This document shows, one piece after another, positions 1 to 9,071 of a stretch of 64,000 nucleotides of DNA. The DNA lies in the NCBI RefSeq assembly GCF_030848395.1, contig NZ_JAVDBT010000004.1, positions 226,596-290,595 of the forward strand. The letters are read 5' to 3'. The DNA is from Pseudogemmobacter lacusdianii. GTDB lineage: Bacteria > Pseudomonadota > Alphaproteobacteria > Rhodobacterales > Rhodobacteraceae. The position numbers and the translations under genes are program-made. The notes under the pieces are model-generated. The model did no database searches. It saw only the letters and a list, made by a program, of their open reading frames with translations, and had not been told where the DNA came from. Positions within the stretch are counted from its first letter, which is position 1; each line of letters opens with the position of its first letter.

Positions 1-117
1 CGCACATCTTTTGACCTGCCGATCTTGCTGCGGGCCTCGATAACCTGTTCTACATCTTGCAGTTAGGCCAGGAAGGTCCGACAATTGGCGCAACCTAAAG
101 TTAAGGAAGGATCCTCC

Positions 118-1242
118 ATGCCCGGTTTGCACGCTCATATCGACCCCGAGGGGCTTGAGGAATTTTCGGTCGTCTTTACCGACCGCAGCCTCAATCACAT
201 GTCGGCCAAATTCCAAGGCGTCATGCGCGATGTCTCGGCCTTGGTGAAAGAGGTCTATAATGGCAGCGCCGTGGCATTGGTGCCGGGCGGTGGCACCTAT
301 GCGATGGAATCGGTGGCGCGGCAGTTCGGGCGCGGCAAGGCGCTGGTGATCCGCAACGGCTTCTTCTCGTTCCGTTGGAGCCAGATCTTCGACATGGGCG
401 GCTTTGCTCAGTCGGTTGAGGTGGTGATGGCGCGGGCCAATGGCAATTCGGCCACTTCGGCCTTTGCACCGCCGCCGATCGATGAGGTCGTGGCCAAGAT
501 CCATGAGCTGAAGCCCGATGCGGTTTTCGCGCCGCATGTGGAAACCGCTTCCGGCATCATCCTGCCCGACGATTATATCAAAGCTGTGGGGCAAGCGGCG
601 CGGGATGTGGGCGCGCTTTTCGTTCTGGATTGCATCGCGAGCGGCACGATCTGGGTCGATATGGCCGCGAACAACGTCGATGTGCTGATCTCGGCGCCGC
701 AAAAGGGCTGGTCGGCCTCGCCCGCCGCCGGGATCGTGGTCATGGGCCCGCGCGCCGAAGAGCGTCTGGCGGCGAGCGAGTCGAACAGCTTTGCCGTTGA
801 TCTGAAGAAATGGCGCGCCATCATGGCGGCCTTTGAGGGCGGCGGTCACGCCTATCACGCCACCATGCCGACGGATGCGATCCTTGGCATGCGTGATGCG
901 ATGTTTGAGACCAAAGCCATGGGCTTTGAGGCCGCAAAAGCCGCGCAATGGGATCTGGGGCGAAAAGTGCGGGCCTTGCTCGAAGCGCGCGGCGTGAAAT
1001 CGGTCGCAGCCGAGGGCTTCCAAGCGCCGGGGGTGGTGGTGAGCTACACCGAGGATCCGGCCGTGCAAAATGGCGCCAAGTTCCGCGAAAAGGGCGTGCA
1101 AATCGCCGCGGGCGTGCCCTTGCAAGTGGGCGAGGGCGCCGAGTTCCGCACCTTCCGTTTGGGGCTTTTCGGCTTGGATAAGCTTAAAGACGTGGACGGT
1201 ACCGTGGCGCGGCTGGAACGCGCTGTTGAGGGCGTGCTTTAA
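118..1242 (+). CDS. Class V aminotransferase (alanine-glyoxylate / serine-glyoxylate type)
   Basis: A 374-residue fold-type I PLP enzyme of aminotransferase class V, probably transferring an amino group between alanine or serine and a 2-oxo acid such as glyoxylate. The PLP lysine is seen as the K of SAPQKGWSASPAAG (about residue 196). The upstream FVLDCIASG segment holds the Asp expected to contact the pyridine nitrogen, and VPGGGTYAMES near the N-terminus resembles the phosphate-binding loop. The ATG at 118 is chosen because AAGGAAGGA lies just before it; an in-frame TTG at 85 has no such site. The gene stands alone and is followed by a strong double hairpin against the convergent next gene. 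The exact amino donor cannot be read from sequence. Confidence 0.85.
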   Translation: MPGLHAHIDPEGLEEFSVVFTDRSLNHMSAKFQGVMRDVSALVKEVYNGSAVALVPGGGTYAMESVARQFGRGKALVIRNGFFSFRWSQIFDMGGFAQSVEVVMARANGNSATSAFAPPPIDEVVAKIHELKPDAVFAPHVETASGIILPDDYIKAVGQAARDVGALFVLDCIASGTIWVDMAANNVDVLISAPQKGWSASPAAGIVVMGPRAEERLAASESNSFAVDLKKWRAIMAAFEGGGHAYHATMPTDAILGMRDAMFETKAMGFEAAKAAQWDLGRKVRALLEARGVKSVAAEGFQAPGVVVSYTEDPAVQNGAKFREKGVQIAAGVPLQVGEGAEFRTFRLGLFGLDKLKDVDGTVARLERAVEGVL

Positions 1243-1262
1243 GCGCATCGGTTTGAACAAGA

Positions 1263-1312
1263 GGGCGAGGCCGCAAGGCCTCGCCCCAAGAATTTTACGA
1301 AAAATTCTTGGG
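1263..1312. terminator. Tandem hairpins between convergent genes
   Basis: Two perfect inverted repeats sit back to back. The first has 10-bp arms (GGGCGAGGCC / GGCCTCGCCC) closed by a GCAA tetraloop at 1263-1286. The second has 12-bp arms (CCCAAGAATTTT / AAAATTCTTGGG) at 1285-1312. Both genes flanking the site end towards it, so it probably terminates both. Confidence 0.75.
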
Positions 1313-1324
1313 CGCCTGAATGGC

Positions 1325-2521
1325 TTAGCGCAGCCCCAGACCCGCCCGCATCATGGTGCGGCGCAAAGGTGCGATCGAGTAAAGCGTATCCAGCATCCCC
1401 GCGCGCAGGTCGCGCAGGCCTTGCGCGCCAACCATCGAGGCGCGGTTCAACGCATCAATCCCCGTGACGCGCAGCTGCACATCGTTGTGGCGCTTGCGGT
1501 GATAGCTTTCCAGCATCTGCGCAGATCCCAGCTCATGCGGCTTGGCGGTCGCCAGATCCAAAAGGCAGGCCAGATCGGCCAGACTCATGTTGAGGCCCTG
1601 CGCGCCGATGGGGGGCAGCACATGCGCAGCCTCGGCCAAGAGAGCCGTGCGCTCGCCCGACATGCGGCTTGCGACTTGGGCGATGATCGGCCATGCGGTC
1701 AGCCGCGAGATTAAGGTGAGCTCGCCCAAAATGCCGCAAGAGCGGGTGTTGAGGGCTTGGGCGAAATCTTCGGGCGGGAGGGCGGCGAGGCGGGCGACCT
1801 CGGGTCCGGTTTCCATCCAGACCACGGCCGAGGCCGGTTGGCCGTTGCGGTCGGGAAGAGGCACGAGGGTGAAGGGGCCGCCGGAGCGGTGGATCTCGGT
1901 CGAGACATTGCCATGCGGGATCGGGTGATTGACGGCAAAGGCCAAGGCTTTCTGGCCGTAGCGCAAGGTTTTAACAGGGATATCAAGCGCTTGGCGCATG
2001 GTGGAATTGCGCCCGTCGCAAGCAATCACCAGTTTCGCCTCGACCATCGTGCCGTCGGAGAGCGTGACCAAGGCTTGCGCCTCTCGGGTTAAAAGCCCGG
2101 TGGTGGCCATGCCAGGGCGGAAGCTGACATTCGGGAGTTCGGCCAGCCGGGCGGCGATTTCACGGCGCAAGAGCCAATTCGGAAGGTTCCAGCCAAAGGG
2201 CTGGTCCGAGATCTCGGCGGCGTTGAATTCTTTGATGATGCGCGGCTCGGGCTGCACGCCTCCGGCATCAATGATGCGCATGATTTGCAAGGGCGCTGCA
2301 AAGGGCAGGAGCCGGTCCCAAAGGCCCGCGGCGCGGAGCACCTCGATCGAGGGTTGCAAAAAGGCGGTGCTGCGCAGATCGGAACCTGCAGCTTCTTCGC
2401 TGGTCACGGGCGGCTCGGGGTCGACGCAGATCACGCTGAACCCCGCCATGCCGAAGGCCGCAGCGGCGGTGAGCCCGGCGATACCGCCGCCGGAAATCAG
2501 GATATCGGTTTGCTGTCGCAT
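1325..2521 (-). CDS. UbiH/COQ6-family FAD monooxygenase
   Basis: A 398-residue flavoprotein of the UbiH/UbiF/VisC/COQ6 family, which hydroxylates the aromatic ring of ubiquinone precursors using NAD(P)H and O2. The Rossmann motif GGGIAGLTAA is at the N-terminus after DILIS. VIACDGRNS in the middle is the DG motif. AAHVLPPIGAQGLNMSLAD is the C-terminal FAD-ribityl motif, with AE before AAH where many relatives have GD or GN. Start chosen at ATG 2521, preceded by GAGGGG; an in-frame Met 19 codons upstream is less likely. It could be UbiH, UbiF or UbiL: alphaproteobacteria vary in which ring position each paralogue modifies, so no symbol is given. Confidence 0.85.
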   Translation of the reverse strand: MRQQTDILISGGGIAGLTAAAAFGMAGFSVICVDPEPPVTSEEAAGSDLRSTAFLQPSIEVLRAAGLWDRLLPFAAPLQIMRIIDAGGVQPEPRIIKEFNAAEISDQPFGWNLPNWLLRREIAARLAELPNVSFRPGMATTGLLTREAQALVTLSDGTMVEAKLVIACDGRNSTMRQALDIPVKTLRYGQKALAFAVNHPIPHGNVSTEIHRSGGPFTLVPLPDRNGQPASAVVWMETGPEVARLAALPPEDFAQALNTRSCGILGELTLISRLTAWPIIAQVASRMSGERTALLAEAAHVLPPIGAQGLNMSLADLACLLDLATAKPHELGSAQMLESYHRKRHNDVQLRVTGIDALNRASMVGAQGLRDLRAGMLDTLYSIAPLRRTMMRAGLGLR

Positions 2522-2614
2522 CAGGCTTCCCCTCTGGCCTCGATATAGGGGCAAGTTGGGAGCTTGGCGAGGTGGCATTCTGCCGCTTGGCGGGGGGCGG
2601 GCGGTTGGTATTGG

Positions 2615-3265
2615 TTAACGACCGGTGAGCTTTCCGAGAAACTCTGTCAAATCAATGGTATGATGGTGGATATGCGGCTGGGTGAGCGGCTCGGGGGCCA
2701 CCAGCACGGTGCGCATACCAAGCGCATGTGGCACGGCCAGATTGCGCGGATCATCTTCAAACATCGCGGCTGTGCTGGGGTCAAAGCCGTCCAAGGCCAG
2801 CACGGCCTCATAGGCTTGCGCGCCGGGTTTGGGGTGAAAGAGCGTCTCTTCCACGCCGTAGATGGCGTCGAAAAGCCCGTCGAGACCGCGGGCCTGCAAG
2901 ACCTTGGCGGCATAGGCGGCATCGGCATTGGTGTGCACGATGCGACGACCGGGCAGGGCTTTGAGGTGCTCGGTGAGCAAAAGGTCGGGCTGCAGCGCGG
3001 CAAAGTCGATGTCATGCACCGCCGTCAGATAATCGCCGGGGGTGATGGCATGCTCGGCCATCAGGCCCGCCAAAGTGGTGCCATATTGGCCCCAATAATG
3101 GCTGCGCAGATGGTCGGCCCGGTCGCGATCGACGCCCAGCTTTGTCATCACCCAATCGGTCATCTTGCGCTCGATCTGATCGAAGAGCCGGGCCGAGGGC
3201 GGGTAAAGCGTGTTGTCGAGGTCGAAGACCCAGGTGGTCACATGATGGAAATCTGGCTGGAGCAT
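2615..3265 (-). CDS. HAD-family pyrimidine 5'-nucleotidase
   Basis: A 216-residue HAD subfamily IA hydrolase resembling the SDT1-like pyrimidine 5'-nucleotidases, which dephosphorylate UMP or CMP in the cytosol. Motif I is WVFDLDNTLY near residue 12, with DxD as nucleophile and acid/base. Motif II is the T in RIVHTNADA, the motif III lysine is in FHPKP, and motif IV is FEDDPRNL. The length fits the family. It sits 93 bases upstream of the UbiH-type gene on the same strand and could be transcribed with it, although the functions are not obviously linked. Confidence 0.85.
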   Translation of the reverse strand: MLQPDFHHVTTWVFDLDNTLYPPSARLFDQIERKMTDWVMTKLGVDRDRADHLRSHYWGQYGTTLAGLMAEHAITPGDYLTAVHDIDFAALQPDLLLTEHLKALPGRRIVHTNADAAYAAKVLQARGLDGLFDAIYGVEETLFHPKPGAQAYEAVLALDGFDPSTAAMFEDDPRNLAVPHALGMRTVLVAPEPLTQPHIHHHTIDLTEFLGKLTGR

Positions 3266-3420
3266 GGCTTGGTGATAGGCGCTGCGGCGCGGTTTGAAAA
3301 GGGTTGAGGGGGGCTATTGGCAAGCCCGCTTGATCGGCGCGCGGTGCGCGGCTAGGGTCGCGGCTTTAGAATGCGCGTCATGGTTGCCATGACGATGGGC
3401 CAGAAGGGACGAGAGAGCTG

Positions 3421-4056
3421 GTGCAGAAGGATGCCTATACGCTGATCCTTGAGGCGATCGAGGGGGGGACTTACAAGCCCGGCGATCGGTTGGTGGAAAG
3501 CGAGCTGGCCGAGCGGCTGGGCGTGTCGCGCACGCCTGTGCGCGAGGCTTTGCAACGGCTTGAAACCCAAGCCATGCTGACCCGCGACGGCCGAAGCCTG
3601 ATCGTCTCTTCCTTGGATCACAACCAGTTGGCCGAGCTTTACGCGGTGCGGACCGAGCTGGAGGGCTTGGCGGCAAGGCTGGCGGCGCGGCATGCCACGG
3701 AAGAGGAATTGCGGGTTTTGCAAAGCATGGTCGCCGAGGATCATGCATTGGCGGGCGGCGATCCACGGGCGCTGAGCCGGGCCAATAAGCGCTTTCACAA
3801 GCAGATCCATCTGGCCAGTCACAACCGGTTTTTGGTGCAGCAGTTGGACCTGGTGCACCGCTCGATGGCGCTGATGGCCAATACCTCTTTTGCGGCCGAG
3901 GGGCGCGATGAGGTGGCTTTGGCTGAGCATGATGTGATCGTAGATGCCATCGCGCGGCGGGACGGCGATGCGGCCTATCTCGCGCTGAAAAACCATATCA
4001 GCCAAGCCTTTGAGACGAGGCTTCGGGTTGAGGCGGGGGAGATCCGCACGCGATAA
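3421..4056 (+). CDS. GntR-family transcriptional regulator, FCD domain
   Basis: A 211-residue DNA-binding regulator. The winged helix at residues 5-70 includes LAERLGVSRTPVREAL, the typical GntR recognition helix. Residues 80-205 form an all-helical FCD ligand domain with the metal-associated histidines in RANKRFHKQIH and LKNHI. Such proteins usually respond to small organic acids. The start is a GTG at 3421; no in-frame ATG exists just upstream, and AAGGGAC lies about 10 bases before it. It is divergent from the nucleotidase gene, with about 155 bases between them. Its regulon is unknown. Confidence 0.85.
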   Translation: MQKDAYTLILEAIEGGTYKPGDRLVESELAERLGVSRTPVREALQRLETQAMLTRDGRSLIVSSLDHNQLAELYAVRTELEGLAARLAARHATEEELRVLQSMVAEDHALAGGDPRALSRANKRFHKQIHLASHNRFLVQQLDLVHRSMALMANTSFAAEGRDEVALAEHDVIVDAIARRDGDAAYLALKNHISQAFETRLRVEAGEIRTR

Positions 4057-4062
4057 GGGGGG

Positions 4063-4081
4063 CGGCGCCCTTTGGGCGCCG
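4063..4081. terminator. GC-rich hairpin after the GntR gene
   Basis: A perfect 8-bp inverted repeat, CGGCGCCC-TTT-GGGCGCCG, just after the GntR stop and before the convergent glycosyltransferase. No T-tract follows, so intrinsic termination is plausible but unproven. Confidence 0.45.
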
Positions 4082-4136
4082 GTTACGATGCCTCTGCCGG
4101 GGATTATTGTTCTGAAAGAGCGCCCTTGTGCCAGAC

Positions 4137-5996
4137 TTATTTGGCGAGGTCGGCAGGGTCGAAGATGCCGTGCAGGGTTTTGTCCCAGTAAAACGGACGC
4201 GTCAGCATCTCCCAAAAGCCTTTATAGGCGGCGACGGCAGCGAGCATGAAATAGAGGTGCAGGCTGACCACCCAGAGGGGGGCCAGAGTTTGACCACTGC
4301 GTTTCAGCGCCACCAGCGCGAGCGCGATATTGGCCACCTCGGACAGGATGAAAAACGCGATCATCAGGTGAAATATACCACTCGGCAGCGCATCGGCCAC
4401 CGGATGGGGCAGGCCGAGGACTAAGAGCCAAAAGCTCCACATCAAAGGGGCGAGGAGGGCTTGCAGGACCGAGCCAAGGAACATCACCTGAAAACCGGTG
4501 AAAGCTTTGGGACCGAGCTCTCTGAACAGTTGGCGCGGGCTGCGCATATGCACGACCCAAGTCATCATATAGCCCTTGATCCAGCGTGAGCGCTGTTTGA
4601 TCCAAGGGACGGCGCGGCAATTCGCTTCCTCGGCGGTGACGGTTTCCACAAGCTCTGTCCGGTAGCCCCGGCGGGCGAGGCGGATGCCAAGATCGGCGTC
4701 TTCGGTGACGTTATAGGCGTCCCAGCCGCCCAGTTCTTCAAGCACTGAGCGGCGGAAGAAGAGGGTGGTGCCGCCCAGCGGCACGGCAAGGCCAAGCCGG
4801 GCAACGCCGGGCAGCACCAGTCGAAACCAGGTGGCATATTCCAGCGTGAAGCAGCGCGAAAGCCAGTTGGTGCGCGGGTTATAGAAGTCGAGCATGCCTT
4901 GCAGGCAGGCGACTTCGGGGCCGCGGCTGTGAAAACGTTCAACAATCTTGCGGATTTGGTCGGGGTTGGGGGCGTCTTCGGCATCATAGACGCCGATGAT
5001 GGTGCCGTGGCAATGATCCAGCGCGAGGTTCAGCGCCCTTGGCTTGGTTTTGACCTTGCCGGGCGGCACGACAATGACCCGCATCCAAGGCGGCAGCGCG
5101 GTTTTGGTCAAAGCCTCACGGGTCAACCTGTCGTGCTCTTCGACCGCCAGAAGCACCTCAAGCAGGTTATGGGGGTAATCCAGCCGCGACAGGCGGCGGA
5201 TGAGGCGCGCGGCAATATCATCTTCACGGTAAAGCGCCACGATGATGGAGACCATGGGCAGCCGGGCCAAGGCCGGGGGCGGGCCTTCGCGCAAGGGGCG
5301 GCGCAGGGCCGCAATGGCTGCGGCAAGTTTGAGCGCGGTGCCAAGAAGAAGTGACAGCAGCGCAAGGGCGAGCAGGGTGAGCGCGGCGACCATCGGCCAG
5401 AGGGCGGCGAGAAGCGTGAGCATGAGCACCACGACCAGCCCCCGCGAGCGGCCAAAGCCACGCGCACTTTCGGCCAAAGCGACGCGGGTTTCCGCTGCGA
5501 GGGCCAGGCGAGCCCCGCGTCTGGCGTGCAGCGCCGTCTCAATCGCCTGAGCCGAGGCGACCGTCATCGCCACGGGACCAAGCTTTTGCTGCAACCACGG
5601 CTGGAGCTTGGCGAAGTCCTCAGGCCGAGAGGTGGCAATGATGGTAAGGCCCCCTGCGCGTTGCCAAGGCACCAGGCCCAGACGCAAGCATTCCACCGTG
5701 CCAAGGGCATCGATCAGCGCAGGGTCAGGCAGGGGGGCGCTTGGGTCTGCGCAGGCCACGCCGTAATGCCGCGCCGTTGCTTGCAAAAGTTGCGGCGCGG
5801 CCGCGCAATCTTTGGCCAAAAGCTGGTCTAAAAGCCGCTCGCTTTGGCCGGACTGGGCGGAGAGCGTGCCGACAAGATCTTCGGGGCCCAGCATGCCTTC
5901 GCGCAAAAGCGTGATTGCAAGGCCAGAAGCGCCCGCCGCCGCTTTGGACGGGGCTGGCTGCGAGGCGAGCCTTATTTGTTGAGCCAGAGCTGTCAT
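4137..5996 (-). CDS. Membrane GT2 glycosyltransferase with N-terminal MshEN-like domain
   Basis: A 619-residue protein in two parts. Residues about 15-155 resemble the MshEN / GspE N-terminal domain of type II secretion and pilus ATPases (pattern LLREGMLGPEDLVGTLSAQSG, then ATARHYGV and LVPWQRAGGLTIIATSRPED). A hydrophobic segment follows, then a family 2 glycosyltransferase with VYDAEDAP, TEDADLG and QRSRWIKG, the last being the QxxRW motif of processive synthases. At least four membrane segments are visible, most of them C-terminal. It probably makes or exports a polysaccharide from the inner membrane. MshEN domains can bind c-di-GMP, so second-messenger control is an inference. ATG 5996 is chosen for the GGAGG just upstream; an ATG at 6017 is also possible. 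Confidence 0.85.
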   Translation of the reverse strand: MTALAQQIRLASQPAPSKAAAGASGLAITLLREGMLGPEDLVGTLSAQSGQSERLLDQLLAKDCAAAPQLLQATARHYGVACADPSAPLPDPALIDALGTVECLRLGLVPWQRAGGLTIIATSRPEDFAKLQPWLQQKLGPVAMTVASAQAIETALHARRGARLALAAETRVALAESARGFGRSRGLVVVLMLTLLAALWPMVAALTLLALALLSLLLGTALKLAAAIAALRRPLREGPPPALARLPMVSIIVALYREDDIAARLIRRLSRLDYPHNLLEVLLAVEEHDRLTREALTKTALPPWMRVIVVPPGKVKTKPRALNLALDHCHGTIIGVYDAEDAPNPDQIRKIVERFHSRGPEVACLQGMLDFYNPRTNWLSRCFTLEYATWFRLVLPGVARLGLAVPLGGTTLFFRRSVLEELGGWDAYNVTEDADLGIRLARRGYRTELVETVTAEEANCRAVPWIKQRSRWIKGYMMTWVVHMRSPRQLFRELGPKAFTGFQVMFLGSVLQALLAPLMWSFWLLVLGLPHPVADALPSGIFHLMIAFFILSEVANIALALVALKRSGQTLAPLWVVSLHLYFMLAAVAAYKGFWEMLTRPFYWDKTLHGIFDPADLAK

Positions 5997-6053
5997 GCGA
6001 CCTCCAGCATGCAGCATCGGGGCGCAGGGTTAATGAGCTGTTAAGCGGCATAG

Positions 6054-6082
6054 AAAAAGGGCCGGAAATCCCGGCCCTTTTT
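6054..6082. terminator. Bidirectional intrinsic terminator downstream of carA
   Basis: The perfect inverted repeat AAAAAGGGCCGG / CCGGCCCTTTTT has 12-bp arms and a 5-base loop. It reads as a GC stem with U-tract on either strand. It lies just past the carA stop. Confidence 0.9.
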
Positions 6083-6114
6083 CACGAAAGATTGCGCTTT
6101 GCGCGGTTCACCAT

Positions 6115-7269
6115 TCAGGCCGAGCGGCGAGCTTTCATCGCGGCTGCAAAATCCTCAAAGAGGTAGAAGCTGTCTTGCGGGCCGGGGCTTGCCTCGGGGT
6201 GGTGCTGCACCGAGAAAACCGGCTTGTCTTTGATTGCAATGCCACAATTGGTGCCGTCGAAAAGCGAGACATGGGTCTCGATCACGCCCTCGGGCAGGGT
6301 GTCGGCATCGACGGTGAAGCCGTGGTTCATCGAGGTGATCTCGACCTTGCCCGAGCGGACATCTTTCACCGGGTGGTTGGCACCGTGGTGGCCGTGGTTC
6401 ATCTTGCGGGTCTTGGCGCCAAGCGCCAAAGCCAGCATTTGGTGGCCCAAGCAGATGCCGAAGACCGGCAGTTCAGCTTTGAGCACGCCTTGGATCATCG
6501 GCACGGCATAGGCGCCGGTCGCGGCCGGATCTCCGGGGCCGTTCGAGAGGAACACGCCCTCGGGGTTCAGCGCCAAAACGTCCTCAGCCGTGGCCGAAGC
6601 CGGCAGCACCGTCACATCGCAACCGGCCGAGGCGAGGCAGCGCAGGATGTTGCGCTTGGCGCCGTAGTCGATGGCGACCACTTTGAAGCCAGCTTCGGTG
6701 CGGGCGGTGTAACCCTCGGGCCAAGCCCAACGTTTTTCGTTCCACGTATAGCTTTGCGCGCAGGTCACGTCCTTGGCGAGGTCAAGGCCGACAAGACCTT
6801 TCCAGCCGCGCGCCTTGGCGACCAAAGCTTCGATGTCGAAATTGCCCTCGGGATCATGCGCCAAAGCGACATGCGGCGCACCTTGCTGGCGGATCGCGCG
6901 GGTCAAGCGGCGGGTGTCGATGCCGCCAATGCCGATACGGCCGATCTTCACGAGCCAGTCTTGCAGATCACCGGTGGCGCGCCAGTTCGACGGCTCGGTC
7001 GGGTCCCATTTCACCACCATGCCAGCAGCGGCGGGGGTGGCGGTCTCGTCATCCTCGGCGGTGACGCCGGTGTTGCCGATATGGGGGAAGGTGAAGGTCA
7101 CCACCTGGCCCGCATAGGACGGGTCGGTCATGATCTCTTGATAGCCGGTCATCGAGGTGTTGAAGACCAGTTCAGCCACCGTCTCGCCGGTGGCCCCAAA
7201 GCCTTTGCCGTAAAACAGCGTCCCGTCGGCAAGAGCAAGGCAGGCGGTTGCATTCTGCGGCGCAGGCAT
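6115..7269 (-). CDS. carA: Carbamoyl-phosphate synthase small subunit
   Basis: A 384-residue glutaminase subunit that releases ammonia from glutamine for carbamoyl phosphate, feeding pyrimidine and arginine synthesis. The N-terminal CPSase small-chain domain runs from LADGTLFYGKGFG through NTSMTGYQEIMTDPSY. The class I amidotransferase domain has SNGPGDP, the nucleophile Cys in FGICLGHQML, and the His/Glu of VQHHPEASPGP. Start chosen at ATG 7269 with GGAG upstream; a Met 20 codons earlier lacks support. The large subunit carB is not in the window. It is divergent from the YqeY gene. Confidence 0.97.
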   Translation of the reverse strand: MPAPQNATACLALADGTLFYGKGFGATGETVAELVFNTSMTGYQEIMTDPSYAGQVVTFTFPHIGNTGVTAEDDETATPAAAGMVVKWDPTEPSNWRATGDLQDWLVKIGRIGIGGIDTRRLTRAIRQQGAPHVALAHDPEGNFDIEALVAKARGWKGLVGLDLAKDVTCAQSYTWNEKRWAWPEGYTARTEAGFKVVAIDYGAKRNILRCLASAGCDVTVLPASATAEDVLALNPEGVFLSNGPGDPAATGAYAVPMIQGVLKAELPVFGICLGHQMLALALGAKTRKMNHGHHGANHPVKDVRSGKVEITSMNHGFTVDADTLPEGVIETHVSLFDGTNCGIAIKDKPVFSVQHHPEASPGPQDSFYLFEDFAAAMKARRSA

Positions 7270-7444
7270 GGCTGAGTCTCCGATCGGGCGAATTTGGCGG
7301 AACCTAAAGGCGCAGGCGCGCGGGGTCAAGGTCCGGCGGGAAATGGTTTATGTCCTTTTATCAATGGCTTGCTGCAGTGCGGCGCAGTTGCGGCTTGGGC
7401 GGCTTTCCGATATGATGCGCATTCTTGCATGAAGGAGTGGGTGA

Positions 7445-7903
7445 ATGTCCCTGCGTGACCGTTTGCAGCTGGCGCTGAAAGACGCGATGAAGGCAAAGGA
7501 TGCGGCGCGTTTGTCGACGCTGCGCCTGATCAATGCTGCCATCAAGGACCGTGAGATTGCCGCGCGTGGCGATGGCGGAGAGGCTATGGTCTCGGATGCG
7601 GATATCACCGGCATCATGGGCAAGATGGTCAAACAACGCCAAGAATCGGCGCGCGCCTATGAAGAGGGCGGGCGGCTGGAGCTGGCAGAGAAAGAACTGG
7701 CCGAGATCGTGGTCATCCAAGACTTCCTGCCGCGCCAAATGAGCGAGGCCGAAGTGGCTGCCGCAGTGGATGCGGCGGTGACGGAGACCGGCGCCACCAG
7801 CATCCGCGATGTGGGCAAGGTGATGGGCGTGCTAAAGGGCAAATATGCCGGTCAGATGGATTTCGGCGCCGTGGGCGCTTTGGTGAAAGCGCGCTTCGGT
7901 TGA
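7445..7903 (+). CDS. GatB/YqeY domain protein
   Basis: A 152-residue YqeY-type protein, related to the C-terminal helical domain of the GatB amidotransferase subunit. Recognisable features are SLRDRLQLALKDAMKAKD at the N-terminus, LRLINAAIKDREI, and the C-terminal GKVMGVLKGKYAGQMDFG motif. Length matches the family. An AGGAG site lies 7 bases before ATG 7445. In many bacteria YqeY lies near primase and sigma factor genes or carA; here it is divergent from carA with about 175 bases between, so the gap probably holds two promoters. The biochemical role is unsettled; tRNA-dependent amidation has been suggested from homology. Confidence 0.92.
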   Translation: MSLRDRLQLALKDAMKAKDAARLSTLRLINAAIKDREIAARGDGGEAMVSDADITGIMGKMVKQRQESARAYEEGGRLELAEKELAEIVVIQDFLPRQMSEAEVAAAVDAAVTETGATSIRDVGKVMGVLKGKYAGQMDFGAVGALVKARFG

Positions 7904-7907
7904 GCGT

Positions 7908-8826
7908 TCAGACGGCGCGGCCTTCAGCAAGGATCGCGCCGTAATCCGCCTCAAGCCGGGCGGCTAAGGCAGGCCCGGCAAGCTTTTCAAGCGCGGCAAA
8001 GGCGGCGCGTGATTGCGGCCAAGCAGCAAGGTATTTCCAGCGATGATAATGGATGAGCGCAGGCTGGGCTTGCGGCTCATAAGCCCTGTCCGAGATTGAG
8101 AAATTCAACTCGGCCTTTGCGGCGAGATAGTCATATCCAAAGCGTTTTACCGTCAGCGGCAAGGTGATCTGATCCAGCCAAGGCCGCTTGTTGCGCATGG
8201 CGCAATGCCAGTCGAAATGAAGCGCGGTCTCCAGCCAAAGCGATCCAAAGCCGTGGCTTTGGCCGGGGGGAGGCTTTTCAGGAAACATCACCATGCCGGC
8301 GTTGAAATAGGGCGGATTCTCGCGCCGTCGGCGGCGGGTTAGGCGCACGGTCTCGGTCGGCATCGGTAGGTCGAAATGCGCATAGGCGCGGGGCCATTGC
8401 TCGGGCTCTTTACCCCAACTCGGCACGCCTTCGGGCACCATGACGATGCGGTTCGGGCTTTGCAGGGCGCTAAGGTTCAGCGGCGCGGTGCAGATCATAT
8501 CTGTATCAAGGAAAACGCCCCATTCGCTGTCACGGGGCGAGGCCGCGGCGAGGATTTTATTGCCATGCGGATAGGGCTTGGCCCAGCCTTTTTGCGGCAA
8601 AGTTTCGGGCGGAGGGGCTTTGGGGAACTGGCGCGATCTCGCGCAGATCAACCTCGGCACGGGCATAGAGATCGCGCAAGCTTGAGGGCAGGTCATGCAA
8701 GCTCTGCGGCGGAGCGTAACCGATCAGGCATTCATCTCTGGCGCGGTATTGGGCCAGTGATGCCACCAGAAGCGCCGATTGCGCCTGCAGCCTTGGGCCG
8801 TCGACAATGAAAAATATGGCGGTCAT
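7908..8826 (-). pseudogene. Glycosyltransferase-like gene split by a frameshift
   Basis: Two overlapping minus-strand frames make one plausible protein. The first (8826 down to about 8590) begins MTAIFFIVDGPRLQAQSALL, a typical start. The second continues with KPYPHGNKILAA, then VFLDTDMIC with a DxD-like DTD, PYFNAGMVMFP, and a tryptophan-rich C-terminus ending at 7908. A single-base change around 8589-8635 would join them; removing one base from the five-T run at 8589-8593 is enough. The C-terminal frame has no good start of its own. The DTD and FNAGM pattern resembles family 8-like or hypothetical bacterial glycosyltransferases. Either this is a real pseudogene or a sequencing indel; the intact codon pattern on both sides favours a recent event or an error. 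Confidence 0.65.
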
Positions 8827-9070
8827 CCGCGCTTGGCCTTGTGCGACAGGGCTGTTGATCAGTCACGGGAGAGGCACGGCGCTGTGTCGAGGGGCACGGC
8901 ACGGGCTGCGGGTCGCTCGACCTGCCAGAGGTGGCGGTGGCGTGATGCGCAGATGGAGGTATCGTCGGAGGAAAGCGCGCCTTTGGCAAGGCCCGCTTGG
9001 CGGAAGGGGAGCTCACCGCTTGCCGCGCCGGGGGGGGAGGGGGGGCGAGTTGCGCGGATACCGACACAAA
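8827..9070. other. Gene-free gap upstream of the split glycosyltransferase-like gene
   Basis: No convincing gene here. It contains a very G-rich stretch near 9029-9048. Frames that run through it lack a family match and continue antisense into ctaD. It presumably includes the promoter of the split gene. Confidence 0.5.
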
Positions 9071-9071
9071 G

